A DNA stretch of 64,000 nucleotides, taken from Mycolicibacterium celeriflavum. GTDB taxonomy: Bacteria; Actinomycetota; Actinomycetes; Mycobacteriales; Mycobacteriaceae. Below, one piece after another: positions 1 to 9,294 of the stretch (positions within the stretch are counted from its first letter, which is position 1; each line of letters begins with the position of its first letter). The DNA lies in the NCBI RefSeq assembly GCF_010731795.1, contig NZ_AP022591.1, positions 310,001-374,000 on the forward strand. The letters are read 5' to 3'. The notes beneath the pieces are model-generated. The model was not told the origin of the DNA and did not search any database. It worked only from the letters and a program-made list of their open reading frames with translations. The position numbers were made by a program, and so were the translations under genes.

Positions 1-1126
1 GATCATGCAGCATCCCGAGAGTCAGGTACTGGGCACGCGGGTGTCCGACGACGTGGTCTTCGGACTACCGCCCGGCAAGACCACCGACGTGGAGCAGTTG
101 CTCGCCGAGGTCGGCCTGAGCGGTCTGGCCGAACGCGACACCGGCGGGTTGTCCGGCGGCGAACTGCAGCGGCTCGCCGTGGCGGCGGCGCTTGCGCGCG
201 AGCCGTCGCTGCTGATCGCCGACGAAGTCACCAGCATGGTCGACCAGCAGGGCCGCGAGGGACTGATGTCGGTGCTGTCGGGGCTCACCCGGCACCATCA
301 GATGTCGTTGGTGCACATCACCCACTACAACGACGAGGCCGACGCCGCCGATCGTGCCGTCAACCTGACCGGAAACGGTGGCGCCGCCGACAACACCGAC
401 ATGGTGGAATCCGCTGACGCGCCGGCCGCGACCGTGGCCCGGGGTGCGGGCAACGCCCCGGTGCTGGAACTGCGAGATGTCAGCCACGAGTACGGCAGCG
501 GCACGCCGTGGGCGGCGACGGCGCTGCGCGACATCACCTTCACCGTGCACGAGGGCGACGGCGTGTTGATCCACGGACTGAACGGGTCGGGAAAGTCGAC
601 ACTGGCCTGGATCATGGCCGGCCTCGTCGAGCCGACCGTGGGTGCATGCCTACTCGACGGCGCACCGGCATCCGAACAGGTTGGCGCCGTTGCGATCTCG
701 TTCCAGGCCGCGCGGTTGCAGCTGATGCGTGCCCGGGTCGACCTCGAAATCGCGTCGGCCGCCGGGTTCTCCCCGCGTGACCGCGCCCGGGTCGCCGAGG
801 CGCTGTCCACCGTCGGCCTGGACCCGACGATGGCAAGTCGGCGCATCGACCAGCTCAGCGGCGGACAGATGCGCCGCGTGGTCCTCGCCGGGCTGCTCGC
901 CCGCTCGCCGCGCGCGCTCATCCTCGACGAGCCGCTGGCCGGTCTGGACGCCACCAGCCAGCGCGGGCTGCTGCGGCTGCTGGAAGACCTACGCCGCCGC
1001 GCCGGGCTGACGGTCGTCGTGATCTCCCACGACTTCGCGGGGTTGGAGGAATTGTGCCCCCGCACATTGCATCTGGCTGGTGGGGTTCTGGTGCCGGCGC
1101 CGACGACGGCGGGAGGTCGGCCATGA
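1..1126 (+). CDS. ECF/cobalt-type ABC transporter, fused double ATPase (5' truncated by window)
   Basis: The reading frame is open from the first bases, so the gene starts before the window. The visible part has the end of a first nucleotide-binding domain (signature LSGGE, Walker B LLIADE near residues 50-75) and a complete second one (Walker [10 protein letters not shown], signature LSGGQMRR, Walker [12 protein letters not shown]). Two ATPase domains in one chain next to a T-component gene is the layout of energy-coupling-factor vitamin or metal importers, and recalls M. tuberculosis Rv2326c. The stop overlaps the start of the next gene as ATGA. The substrate cannot be told because no S component is visible. 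Confidence 0.85.
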   Translation, partial: IMQHPESQVLGTRVSDDVVFGLPPGKTTDVEQLLAEVGLSGLAERDTGGLSGGELQRLAVAAALAREPSLLIADEVTSMVDQQGREGLMSVLSGLTRHHQMSLVHITHYNDEADAADRAVNLTGNGGAADNTDMVESADAPAATVARGAGNAPVLELRDVSHEYGSGTPWAATALRDITFTVHEGDGVLIHGLNGSGKSTLAWIMAGLVEPTVGACLLDGAPASEQVGAVAISFQAARLQLMRARVDLEIASAAGFSPRDRARVAEALSTVGLDPTMASRRIDQLSGGQMRRVVLAGLLARSPRALILDEPLAGLDATSQRGLLRLLEDLRRRAGLTVVVISHDFAGLEELCPRTLHLAGGVLVPAPTTAGGRP

Positions 1127-1971
1127 CGACGGTGTCGACCGGACGGCGTCAGCGCAGGAGCATCGTGCTTCTGCGTCCAGTGCCGGGCAACAGCGTGGTT
1201 CACCAACTCTGGGCGGGAACCAAGCTCCTGCTGGTCGCGGCGATCGGCGTGCTGATGACCTTCTATCCGGGATGGGTGCCGATAGGCGCGGTCGCGCTAC
1301 TGGTGGTGATCGCGGCATGGCTGGCCGACATTCCGCGCGGCGTGCTGCCGTCGGTGCCGCGCTGGCTGTGGATCCTGGTCTTCCTCGGCGGGTTGACGGC
1401 CACGTTCGCCGGTGGCAGCCCGGTGATCTCCATGGGCACGGTCGAAGTGGGACTCGGCGGGCTGTTGAACTTCCTGCGCATCACCGCGCTGTCGGTGGTA
1501 CTGCTCGGTCTCGGCGCGATGGTGTCGTGGACGACCAACGTCGCCGAGATCGCCCCCGCCGTCGCGACATTGGGCCGGCCGCTGCGGGCGCTGCGGATAC
1601 CGGTCGACGAGTGGGCGGTCGCACTGGCGCTGGCGCTACGGGCCTTCCCGATGCTGATCGACGAGTTCCGGGTGCTCTACGCGGCGCGCAGCCTGCGGCC
1701 GAAGCAGGTGCCGGTGCGCCGCCGCGGACGGTGGCGCCGATGGTGGCTGGAGGCGATCGACCTGCTCGCGACGGCTATCACCGCCGCCCTGCGGCGCGCC
1801 GACGAGATGGGTGACGCGATCACCGCGCGAGGCGGTGCCGGGCAGATCTCCGCGGCGCCGTCACGTCCGAAAACCATTGACTGGTGGGCATTTCTCATCG
1901 TCGCGGTGGTGTGCGGGGTGGCGCTTGCGCTGGAGTTGACGGTGGCCGGAACCAGCGCCGTGACGCGTTGA
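1123..1971 (+). CDS. ECF transporter T component (CbiQ/EcfT-like permease)
   Basis: 282 residues. The start is the ATG overlapping the stop of the ATPase gene by 4 bp; an upstream in-frame ATG at 1054 would lie deep inside that gene. Hydrophobic segments cover residues about 35-75, 85-105, 115-140 and a last helix near 250-275. Between them is an Arg-rich cytoplasmic part with the ARS-type motif (YAARSLRPK) and a second ARGG motif, the coupling helices T subunits use to contact the ATPases. It acts in the inner membrane as the energy-coupling subunit. Counterpart of Rv2325c by position. Confidence 0.85.
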   Translation: MTTVSTGRRQRRSIVLLRPVPGNSVVHQLWAGTKLLLVAAIGVLMTFYPGWVPIGAVALLVVIAAWLADIPRGVLPSVPRWLWILVFLGGLTATFAGGSPVISMGTVEVGLGGLLNFLRITALSVVLLGLGAMVSWTTNVAEIAPAVATLGRPLRALRIPVDEWAVALALALRAFPMLIDEFRVLYAARSLRPKQVPVRRRGRWRRWWLEAIDLLATAITAALRRADEMGDAITARGGAGQISAAPSRPKTIDWWAFLIVAVVCGVALALELTVAGTSAVTR

Positions 1972-1975
1972 CTCC

Positions 1976-2146
1976 TACCGTTGCGCGGCGGCGTCGGGCG
2001 GCTTGTCCGCGCCCTCTGCGCAAAGTCATGAAGCGAGGGCATTAACGGGTTGATCCCATGCACCTGGTGAGGGCAATCAACCCGTTAAGGGTCCGCGGGC
2101 GTACGGCCACACGGGGGGACAGTCTTTTACCGTTGCGCGGCGGCGT
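1976..2146. repeat. 19-bp direct repeats bounding a 152-bp duplication at the uspC 3' end
   Basis: The 19-bp sequence TACCGTTGCGCGGCGGCGT occurs at 1976-1994 and again at 2128-2146, where it forms the end of uspC, whose stop codon lies just outside it. The intervening DNA carries the hairpin listed separately. The arrangement looks like an insertion or duplication that copied the gene's last codons. Confidence 0.7.
2042..2088. terminator. Perfect 13-bp inverted repeat between convergent genes
   Basis: TTAACGGGTTGAT at 2042-2054 pairs exactly with ATCAACCCGTTAA at 2076-2088, with a 21-nt loop. It lies between the convergent ends of the T-component gene and uspC, so a two-way transcription end is the simplest role. 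There is no U-tract. The unusually AT-containing palindrome could instead be a protein-binding site. Confidence 0.55.
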
Positions 2147-3467
2147 TCGCGGCCCGTTGAGCATCGGCCAGCGTGGTACGCACGTCGCGACGGCCGAGGA
2201 ACATCTCGTCGAAGTACGGCTTGAGCGCGTCGAAACCCGCGGCGAAGCCCGCGCCGCCGGGAGCGGCGATGCGGGGACCGTCGAGCACGTGGAAGAAGGC
2301 GCTGACATCCACGCCGCGCGATCGCCAGTACTCGTCGTAGACGTGTTGCGCGGCCAGCACCGCGGGAATCGCCGCGCCGCCCGCACCGAGATACGCGTTG
2401 CCGCCGGTACTGCCCATCCAGGCCAGCACCTCACGCACCGCGTCGGGATGCTCAGTGGCCGAGTTACCGGCGGCGGCAATGCCGTTCGTCACGCTGACCC
2501 GGCCTGAGGGGCCCGCGGGCAGCATCGCGACACCCCACCGAAACCGGGCGGCATCGGCGACCGCCGCCAGGTTGTACGTGCCGGACTGGAACAGCGCCAT
2601 CCTGCCCTGCAGGAACTGGTTGCGGGAGAAGTCGCCGTTGTCGTTGGTCGCCGACGCGGGCGGAGCGACGTGGTCGGTGTTGATCAGACCCACCAGGTAC
2701 TCGAACGCTTTCGCGGCCTGCGGGTTGTCGAACGCAAACCGGTCGCCGACCGAAAAGACCCCGCCCGCCGAACCGATGTAGTTGAGGTAGATGTTCTGTA
2801 GATCGTTGGCGGCGTTGTAACCCCACTGCCGGATACGCTGCGGGTCGAAACCCGGTGTGTCCGCCGTGCGGCCCTCGTCGTCCAGTGTGAGGCGCGCCAG
2901 CAGCGGCCGCAGCGTGTCGGCGCCGGGATCTGGTGACCAGCGCAGCGCCCCCAGCTCGTCGGCGTCGACTCCCGCGGCGTCAAGCAGGTCGGCGTTGTAG
3001 TACACCGCGATGCCGGCGTCGGTCAGCTGCGGCACCGCCCACAGCGCGCCGTTGCGGGTGAACTGGTCGACGACCGACGGCTCCCACGCACGAAATGAGT
3101 CCTCGCCCAGGGTGTCTGCGATGTTCATCAAGCGGGCGCTGTCGGCGTATTCGGCGAAATAGGCGTTGCTGAGCCAGAAGATGTCGTCGGCGCCGCCACC
3201 GGCGACGTCGGTGCGCAGCGTGTCGAAGTACGTGGAGTAGGCGACGACGCTCACCCGCACCTCGATGTCGGGGTGCTCGCGGCCGAACTCAGCGAACGAC
3301 GTGCGGTACGCGTCAGCGACCTGCTCGTCCCACAGCCGCACGGTCACCACGGTGCGCCCAGCCGAATCGCCCGACTGTCCGAGCAGCATGGCGGCCACGA
3401 GCAAGACCGCGCCCGCCACAGCCAGTCCTGCTGCGACGAGCGTCGAAAATCGCGGTCGCAGGCTCAT
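2127..3467 (-). CDS. uspC: Amino-sugar ABC transporter solute-binding protein UspC
   Basis: 446 residues, starting at the ATG that overlaps the uspB stop (ATGA). The N-terminus has a charged start and a hydrophobic helix (about residues 9-32), so it is exported or membrane anchored; no lipobox cysteine is visible. The rest reads as a family-1 extracellular sugar-binding protein (VRLWDEQVADAY near the start, GRMALFQSGTYN in the middle). Gene order uspA-uspB-uspC beside a TldD gene equals M. tuberculosis Rv2316-Rv2318, whose UspC is known to bind amino sugars. Specificity is inferred from synteny. Confidence 0.85.
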   Translation of the reverse strand: MSLRPRFSTLVAAGLAVAGAVLLVAAMLLGQSGDSAGRTVVTVRLWDEQVADAYRTSFAEFGREHPDIEVRVSVVAYSTYFDTLRTDVAGGGADDIFWLSNAYFAEYADSARLMNIADTLGEDSFRAWEPSVVDQFTRNGALWAVPQLTDAGIAVYYNADLLDAAGVDADELGALRWSPDPGADTLRPLLARLTLDDEGRTADTPGFDPQRIRQWGYNAANDLQNIYLNYIGSAGGVFSVGDRFAFDNPQAAKAFEYLVGLINTDHVAPPASATNDNGDFSRNQFLQGRMALFQSGTYNLAAVADAARFRWGVAMLPAGPSGRVSVTNGIAAAGNSATEHPDAVREVLAWMGSTGGNAYLGAGGAAIPAVLAAQHVYDEYWRSRGVDVSAFFHVLDGPRIAAPGGAGFAAGFDALKPYFDEMFLGRRDVRTTLADAQRAANAAAQR

Positions 3468-4291
3468 TTCAGCCCTGTCACCACGATCGAGCGCACCATG
3501 TGACGGCCCACCGCGACGAACAGCAGCAGTAGCGGCACGATCGCCACCGTCGTCGCGGCCATCACCAACGTCCATTGGGCGTTGTACCGCGACTGCAGAC
3601 CGGCCGTGGCGACCGTCAGTACCTGCCACTCGCCGCCGCTGGTGATCACCAGCGGCCACATGAAGCTGTTCCACTGCGAGACAACGGTGATCAACGCCAG
3701 CGTCGCCAGGATCGGTCGGCTCGCGGGCAGGACGACATGCACAATGACGTCGAGCGTGTTGGCGCCGTCGATGCGGGCGGCGTTGATGAGGTCGCCCGGA
3801 ATGGTGCGGAAGTACTCGCGCAGCAGGAAGATCGCGTACGGCGAACCGAACATGAACGGAAGCACCAGGGCCCAGAAGGTGTTGCGCAGACCCGCCTCGG
3901 CCATCATCAGATACAGCGGGACGACGGTCACAGTCGCCGGCACCATGAGGGTCGCGACGTATACCCAGAACAATGCGTCGCGGCCGGGGAACCGCAGACG
4001 CGCGAACGCATACGCCGCCAACACGGAGAACGTCAACTGGCCGAGCAGGATGACTGCGGTCATCAGCGCGGTCACCACGAGTGCCCGGCCGAACCCGGCG
4101 TCGGCCAGGTTCGCGTAATTCTGCAGGGTCGGTGGTGACGGCAGCGACAACGGCGACTCGGTATCGAAGCGGCGTGGATCCCGCAGCGAGGTCAGCACGC
4201 CGAGCACGAACGGCGCCAACGTGATCAGCGCGCCGGCCACCAGGACGGGATAGATGACGACGGCGGACGTGACCCGGCTAGATGAGGTCAT
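3464..4291 (-). CDS. uspB: Sugar ABC transporter permease UspB (MalG-like)
   Basis: 275 residues with six predicted membrane helices. The permease EAA-type loop NAARIDGANTLDVIVHVVLP lies near residues 175-195; it is the site that docks on the ATPase. The gene overlaps uspC by 4 bp and the end of uspA by 14 bp, so the three are surely one transcript. No ATPase is encoded here, so the permease pair probably shares a multitask sugar ATPase encoded elsewhere. Confidence 0.87.
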   Translation of the reverse strand: MTSSSRVTSAVVIYPVLVAGALITLAPFVLGVLTSLRDPRRFDTESPLSLPSPPTLQNYANLADAGFGRALVVTALMTAVILLGQLTFSVLAAYAFARLRFPGRDALFWVYVATLMVPATVTVVPLYLMMAEAGLRNTFWALVLPFMFGSPYAIFLLREYFRTIPGDLINAARIDGANTLDVIVHVVLPASRPILATLALITVVSQWNSFMWPLVITSGGEWQVLTVATAGLQSRYNAQWTLVMAATTVAIVPLLLLFVAVGRHMVRSIVVTGLK

Positions 4292-5156
4292 AGCTGATCC
4301 GTCGTCGGAAGTACAGGTGCTGAACGACCGTCACACCGACCAGCAGTACGAACAGCACCACCGCCATGACCGCCGCCCGTCCCACCGCCGCGGCGCCGAA
4401 TGCTTCCGCGTAGATGCGGTGCGCCACCAGGTCGGTCCGATTCTGCGGACCGCCGCCCGTCAACGCGTACACGGTATCGAAAACCTGTGCTGCGCTGATG
4501 ATCCCGGTCACCACGACGAAGAACAACGTCGGCCGCAGCATCGGCAGAGTGATGTGCCGGAACCGCTGCCATGCCGTCGCGCCGTCGGTGCGGGCCGCGT
4601 TGTGGACGTCCTCGGGGATGTTGAGGATGCCCGCGAGAAAGAACAGCGTCACGTAGCCCACGTTCGTCCAGACGATCACCGCCGAGACGACCGGCAACGC
4701 CAGCGTCGGATCGGTGAGCCACCCGATCTGGTGGCCGAGCAACGCGCTGACCGCGCCGTCGGTGGGGGCGAGGATCCAGCGCCACAGCACCGCGATCGCC
4801 AGCGGTGCGCAGATCCACGGCAGCACGTACAGCGTCCGGAAGAACCCGCTGCCGGGCAGCCCGCGCGCCAGTATGGCGGCCGCGGCCAATCCGAGCAGGG
4901 TTTGCACAGGAACAACCAGCGCTATGAACACAAGCGTGACCACTAACGATGTGCCGAAGGTCGGATCGGTCAGCACCGATTGCCAATTACGCAGGCCGAC
5001 ATACTGCATCGGGCTCAGCAGGTCCCAGCGGTGCAACGACAGCCACAGGACCACGAACATCGGCAGCTGCATGAACGCGACGACTCCGAACAGGCTCGGA
5101 GCCAGGAGTGCGTACCCGGTTGCGGTCGTGCGGCGGCGCGGTGCCATCCGAGTCAT
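4278..5156 (-). CDS. uspA: Sugar ABC transporter permease UspA (MalF-like)
   Basis: 292 residues, six membrane helices, and an EAA loop (NAARTDGATAWQRFRHITLP) near residue 205. First gene of the uspABC operon. It starts either at the ATG at 5156 or at the second Met (MAPRRR) 9 bp inside. The divergent tldD gene begins only 37 bp away, so the promoters of the two operons must overlap. Confidence 0.87.
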   Translation of the reverse strand: MTRMAPRRRTTATGYALLAPSLFGVVAFMQLPMFVVLWLSLHRWDLLSPMQYVGLRNWQSVLTDPTFGTSLVVTLVFIALVVPVQTLLGLAAAAILARGLPGSGFFRTLYVLPWICAPLAIAVLWRWILAPTDGAVSALLGHQIGWLTDPTLALPVVSAVIVWTNVGYVTLFFLAGILNIPEDVHNAARTDGATAWQRFRHITLPMLRPTLFFVVVTGIISAAQVFDTVYALTGGGPQNRTDLVAHRIYAEAFGAAAVGRAAVMAVVLFVLLVGVTVVQHLYFRRRISYDLI

Positions 5157-5193
5157 TAAAGCGGGCCGCGAGCGTCACCACTACGGTGGTGGC

Positions 5194-6711
5194 GTGACGG
5201 CCCCCCGACGAGTCGACGGCGACTTCCTCGACCTGCCGCGGCATGCGCTGGCCGACGCGGCGATGTCCGCGGCGTTGTCCGCCGGTGCCAGCTACGCGGA
5301 TCTGCGCATCCATGCGATCACGTCGGAGATCGTGCAGTTGCGTGACAGTGAACTGCAGACGGCGGTCGTCGACCGGGAGATCGGCCTGGCGGTGCGGGTG
5401 ATCGTCGACGGAACCTGGGGTTTCGCCTCGCACGCCGAGCTCAGCGCCGACGTCGCTGCCGAGACCGCGCGCCGCGCCGTGCAGGTGGCCAGGACACTGG
5501 CGCGGCTGAACGCTGAGCGCATCGAGCTGGCGCCTGAACCTGTATACGCCGACACGAGTTGGGTTTCGGACTATCGGATCGACCCGTTCAGTGTCGGCAT
5601 CACCGACAAGCTGGCCGTCCTCGGCGAATACTCGGAGCGGCTGCTGGCCGCTGACGGCGTCGACCACGTCTCAGCGGGTTTGCACACCGCGAAGGAGCAG
5701 ACGTTCTACGCCGACACGTTCGGCTCGACGATCACCCAGCAGCGGGTGCGGGTGCAGCCGTCGCTGGAGGCGGTCGCCGTCGACGCTGCGGCAGGGACGT
5801 TCGAGACGATGCGCACGTTGGCGCCACCCACTGCGCGGGGTTGGGAGTACGTGGTCGGCGACGACGTGTGGAACTGGACCGACGAACTGGCCGCGCTTCC
5901 GACGTCGCTGGCTGAAAAAGTCAAGGCGCCCTCCGTCACCGCGGGCCCGACGGACCTTGTCATCGACCCGTCGAATCTGTGGCTGACGATTCACGAATCC
6001 GTAGGCCACGCCACCGAATACGACAGAGCGATCGGTTACGAGGCGGCATACGCGGGCACGTCGTTCGCCACGCCCGACAAACTCGGCAGCATGCGCTACG
6101 GCTCGCCGGTGATGAACGTGACCGCCGACCGGACCGTCGAATACGGCCTGGCGACTGTCGGTTTCGATGACGAAGGGGTGCAGGCGCAGAAGTGGGATCT
6201 GGTGCGCGACGGCATTTTCGTCGGCTATCAATTGGATCGAGTGTTCGCACCGCGGCTCGGCGTGGGGCGGTCCAACGGCTGCGCGTACGCCGACTCGCCG
6301 CATCACGTGCCGATCCAGCGGATGCCCAACGTCTCGCTGGAGCCGGCCGCCGACGATGTGAGCACAGATGACCTCATCGCCCGCGTGGATGACGGCATCT
6401 ACATCGTCGGCGACAAGAGCTGGTCGATCGACATGCAGCGCTACAACTTTCAGTTCACCGGTCAGCGGTTCTTCCGAATCCGCGACGGTCGGCTCGACGG
6501 CCAGTTGCGCGACGTGGCGTACCAGGCCACGACGACGGACTTCTGGGGATCGCTGGAGGCGGTCGGCGGGCCGTCGACGTGGCGGCTCGGCGGGGCATTC
6601 AACTGCGGCAAGGCGCAGCCGGGTCAGGTGGCCGCGGTGAGCCACGGCTGCCCGTCGGCGTTGTTCCGCGGGGTGAACGTGCTCAACACGCGGACTGAGG
6701 CAGGGCGGTAG
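5194..6711 (+). CDS. TldD-family metalloprotease subunit
   Basis: 505 residues. GTG start at 5194; earlier in-frame codons run into uspA and its promoter. The hallmark zinc motif HESVGH lies at about residue 267. TldD/PmbA pairs form heteromeric zinc proteases that degrade unfolded peptides or mature modified peptides in the cytoplasm. The pmbA partner begins 3 bp after the stop. Counterpart of Rv2315c by position. The usp operon lies on the other side of a shared, very short promoter region. Confidence 0.9.
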   Translation: MTAPRRVDGDFLDLPRHALADAAMSAALSAGASYADLRIHAITSEIVQLRDSELQTAVVDREIGLAVRVIVDGTWGFASHAELSADVAAETARRAVQVARTLARLNAERIELAPEPVYADTSWVSDYRIDPFSVGITDKLAVLGEYSERLLAADGVDHVSAGLHTAKEQTFYADTFGSTITQQRVRVQPSLEAVAVDAAAGTFETMRTLAPPTARGWEYVVGDDVWNWTDELAALPTSLAEKVKAPSVTAGPTDLVIDPSNLWLTIHESVGHATEYDRAIGYEAAYAGTSFATPDKLGSMRYGSPVMNVTADRTVEYGLATVGFDDEGVQAQKWDLVRDGIFVGYQLDRVFAPRLGVGRSNGCAYADSPHHVPIQRMPNVSLEPAADDVSTDDLIARVDDGIYIVGDKSWSIDMQRYNFQFTGQRFFRIRDGRLDGQLRDVAYQATTTDFWGSLEAVGGPSTWRLGGAFNCGKAQPGQVAAVSHGCPSALFRGVNVLNTRTEAGR

Positions 6712-6714
6712 GCG

Positions 6715-8088
6715 ATGATCGGCGCGCAGAAGGTGGTGGAGACCGTGCTGGCCGAGGCCGACCGGCTGGGCGGAGCGGACGAGACGATCGTGTTGGTGAC
6801 CGACCGCGCCGACGCATCGTTGCGGTGGGCGGGCAACTCGATGACCACCAACGGGGAGTCGACGAGTCGCTACACGACGGTGATCTCGGTGGTGCGCAAC
6901 GGTAGCGAGTCGCATGTCGGCTCCGTGCGCTCCAGCGAGGTGGATCCGATGACGATCGCGGCGCTGGTGGCGGCGTCGCAGGAGGCCGCGCGTTCGGCGC
7001 CCGAGGCCCGCGACAGCGCACCGGTGCTGGCGAGCGATGACGCGCCACCCGATTGGGACGCGCCTGTGCCGAGCACCGGCGCGGAGGTGTTCTTGCCGGT
7101 GGCGGACGGACTGGCCCGCGGGTTCCGCGGCCGCGACCGGTTGTACGGGTATGCGCGGCACATGCTCGAGACGACGTTCGTGGCGACCTCGGGTGGGCTG
7201 CGACGGCGCTACACGCAGCCGACGGGTTCGGTGGAGATCAACGCCAAGCGGGACGGCGCCAGCGCCTGGGTGGGCGTCAGCACCGCTGATTTCACCAATG
7301 TGCCAACGGATTCCATGCTCGAAGAACTGTCGATGCGATTGGGGTGGGCGCAGCGGACGGTCGAGTTGCCGGCCGGGCGCTACGAGACGATCCTGCCGCC
7401 GTCGGCGGTGGCCGACCTGATGATCTACCTGACGTGGGCGATGGACGGCCGGGGTGCGCAGGAGGGCCGTACCGCGTTCTCTGCGCCGGGTGGCGGTACG
7501 CGGGTGGGGGAGAGGCTCACCCAATTGCCGCTGACGTTGTACTCCGATCCGTTCGCCGATGGGCTGGCCTGTACGCCGTTCGTCGCGACGCCGGTGTCCT
7601 CGGAACGGGTTTCGGTCTTCGACAACGGAATGGACATCAACCGGGTGGACTGGATCCGCGACGGCGCCATCAATGCGTTGGCGTACGCACGGGCGGCGGC
7701 CGCGGAGTTCGACACGACCCCGGCGGTGCCGGCGGACAACCTGCTGATGACCGGAGGGCAGGCCGAGCTGGCCGACATGATTGCGGGCACCGAGCGGGGA
7801 CTGCTGCTGAGCACGCTGTGGTACATCCGCACGGTCGACCCGTCGGTGCTGCTGCTGACTGGGCTCACTCGCGACGGCGTCTACCTGGTCGAGGACGGCG
7901 AGGTGACGGGTGCGGTCAACAATTTCCGGTTCAACGAGAGCCCGCTCGACCTGTTGCGTCGGACGACGGAGGCGGGCGTCAGCGAGGTCACGTTGCCGCG
8001 GGAGTGGGGCGACTGGGCGACGCGGGCGGCGATGCCGACGCTGCGGATTCCCGACTTTCACATGTCGTCGGTCAGTCAGGCGCAATAA
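6715..8088 (+). CDS. PmbA/TldE-family protease subunit
   Basis: 457 residues, following tldD by 3 bp. It has the PmbA fold pattern (N-terminal VTDRADASLRWAGNS strand region, C-terminal VNNFRFNESPLDLL) and no HExxxH motif, as expected for the non-catalytic partner of TldD. The pair should work as one complex. Counterpart of Rv2314c. The next gene starts 7 bp after the stop, so all three are likely co-transcribed. Confidence 0.88.
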   Translation: MIGAQKVVETVLAEADRLGGADETIVLVTDRADASLRWAGNSMTTNGESTSRYTTVISVVRNGSESHVGSVRSSEVDPMTIAALVAASQEAARSAPEARDSAPVLASDDAPPDWDAPVPSTGAEVFLPVADGLARGFRGRDRLYGYARHMLETTFVATSGGLRRRYTQPTGSVEINAKRDGASAWVGVSTADFTNVPTDSMLEELSMRLGWAQRTVELPAGRYETILPPSAVADLMIYLTWAMDGRGAQEGRTAFSAPGGGTRVGERLTQLPLTLYSDPFADGLACTPFVATPVSSERVSVFDNGMDINRVDWIRDGAINALAYARAAAAEFDTTPAVPADNLLMTGGQAELADMIAGTERGLLLSTLWYIRTVDPSVLLLTGLTRDGVYLVEDGEVTGAVNNFRFNESPLDLLRRTTEAGVSEVTLPREWGDWATRAAMPTLRIPDFHMSSVSQAQ

Positions 8089-8095
8089 TCCCTGG

Positions 8096-8947
8096 GTGGG
8101 CGCTGATGAGTTGACCGACCGGATCGCCGGATTGGTCGCGATGTCGTCGGGCGATTCCCGACGGGACACGCTGATCCGGCTGACGTGCGGGAGGGCCTTG
8201 TCGTTGCCGCCGTTGCCAGTGGAGGTCGACGTTGTCGACGACACCACTGAGGCCGATCGGGTGGTGGCGGCGTTCGCCGAGCAGTTCGCGATCGACGTGT
8301 CGGGACTCGGCGACAATCAGCGCAAGCGGATGCTGGAGACGTTGAGCGACAAGGCCTTCCGGACCGTCGCGGCGATCTTCATCGCCGATTTCGTGCCGCG
8401 GGTGTGGGCGGGATGTGAGGCGCTGGGTCTGGGTCGGCCCGCTGACTACAGCGTCGTCGAGTGGGACCACGAGTCGGATCCCGTCGATGCGCTGCTCAAC
8501 GGATTCGCGCCGGCGGTGGCGCGGCTGGGGGCGCTCGATCCGGTAACGACCGAGATCGTCCGGTTGCGCGGGGCGACGCAGCACAACTGTCGGCTGTGCA
8601 AATCGTTGCGCGAGGGCAACGCGTTGGACTCGGGCGGGTCGGAGGAGTTGTACGAGCAGATCGAGCGGTACGAATCGGCCGAGGGCCTCAGCGACGCGCA
8701 CAAGGCGGCGCTGCGATACGTCGACGCGTTGATCTGGTCGCCGGCACGCATCGAGGCGGAGGTGGCCGCGGGCGTACGTCGGCACTTCTCGGAGCAGCAG
8801 GCGTGGGAGTTGACGCTGGACGTCATGCGCAACGCGACCAACAAGATCGCCGTGTCGCTGGCCGCCGACGCGCCGCGGGTCGCCGATGGCACGGAGCGGT
8901 ACCTGATCGGTGCCGACGGGCAGCCGGTGTACGCCGACATCGCGTGA
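8096..8947 (+). CDS. AhpD-like / carboxymuconolactone decarboxylase-family protein
   Basis: 283 residues with a GTG start 7 bp after the pmbA stop. The C-terminal half holds the redox motif CRLC (in HNCRLCKSLREGN, near residue 165), as in AhpD-type peroxidase-coupled proteins. The N-terminal 120 residues are less typical. Matches Rv2313c in position and length, from memory. A thiol-redox role is inferred; no substrate can be named. Confidence 0.65.
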   Translation: MGADELTDRIAGLVAMSSGDSRRDTLIRLTCGRALSLPPLPVEVDVVDDTTEADRVVAAFAEQFAIDVSGLGDNQRKRMLETLSDKAFRTVAAIFIADFVPRVWAGCEALGLGRPADYSVVEWDHESDPVDALLNGFAPAVARLGALDPVTTEIVRLRGATQHNCRLCKSLREGNALDSGGSEELYEQIERYESAEGLSDAHKAALRYVDALIWSPARIEAEVAAGVRRHFSEQQAWELTLDVMRNATNKIAVSLAADAPRVADGTERYLIGADGQPVYADIA

Positions 8948-9037
8948 GGCCTGCGCAGGAGCAGTGTCGTGAGTGACCAGATATCGCTGTGAGGTGGGCA
9001 CGAGGCGATATGCGACCATGGTGCCGCGCATTGCGCC

Positions 9038-9111
9038 GGGGCGGTAGCTCAGTTGGTTAGAGCCGCGGACTCATAATCCGTAGGTCGCGGGTTCAAGTCC
9101 CGCCCGCCCCA
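9038..9111 (+). tRNA. tRNA-Met (anticodon CAT)
   Basis: A 74-nt cloverleaf. The acceptor arm GGGGCGG (9038-9044) pairs with CCGCCCC (9104-9110), the D arm is GCTC/GAGC, the anticodon arm GCGGA/TCCGT carries loop CTCATAA, and the T arm GCGGG/CCCGC encloses TTCAAGT. CCA is not fully encoded. CAT could also be a lysidine-modified isoleucine tRNA, but the stem pattern fits elongator methionine tRNA. Foreign-looking DNA begins right after it. Confidence 0.9.
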
Positions 9112-9132
9112 CCCTAAATGGTGGTGTATTAC

Positions 9133-9219
9133 GTCGGCTGAGGCTTGACGTTTTTACTTCGGTTGATGGCTGACAGCGTTTCGGCTGATGCTTGTCAGTT
9201 GCTTCGGTTGATCCTTGAC
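9133..9219. repeat. Four degenerate 17-bp repeats (IS21-type element end?)
   Basis: Copies at 9133-9149, 9158-9174, 9180-9196 and 9203-9219 share the consensus TTCGGYTGATGCTTGAC, spaced 22-25 bp. Multiple short repeats with this spacing are typical of IS21-family ends; the IS21 remnant at 51.9 kb in this window has the same architecture with a different sequence. No transposase gene is nearby, so this would be a solitary end or remnant. Confidence 0.6.
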
Positions 9220-9281
9220 ATACCGATTAGTAGGCGATTCAACGGTTACTGCGGCTGCTGCTGAGTAAGTGATGTGACATC

Positions 9282-9294
9282 TATACTCATGGTA
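9282..9294 (+). promoter_or_regulatory. -10 element of a probable leaderless vapBC promoter
   Basis: TATACT at 9282-9287 lies 6 bp before the vapB ATG at 9294, so transcription should start on or next to the A of the start codon. No Shine-Dalgarno sequence precedes the ATG. Leaderless mRNAs with this geometry are common in mycobacteria. Confidence 0.6.

Noticed and set aside
4714..5193. N-terminal extension of TldD upstream of the GTG
   Set aside because: The extra 160 codons overlap the whole 5' half of uspA and read as a shadow of it; family members start near the GTG.
5671..8316. Very long open frame on the minus strand opposite tldD and pmbA (881 codons)
   Set aside because: Its translation is low-complexity Arg/His/Gly/Pro with no domain, while the plus strand encodes two complete conserved proteins with normal motifs. 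It is a high-GC shadow.
9133..9219. CRISPR array
   Set aside because: Repeats are only 17 bp and degenerate, spacers are 5-8 bp, and no cas gene is near.
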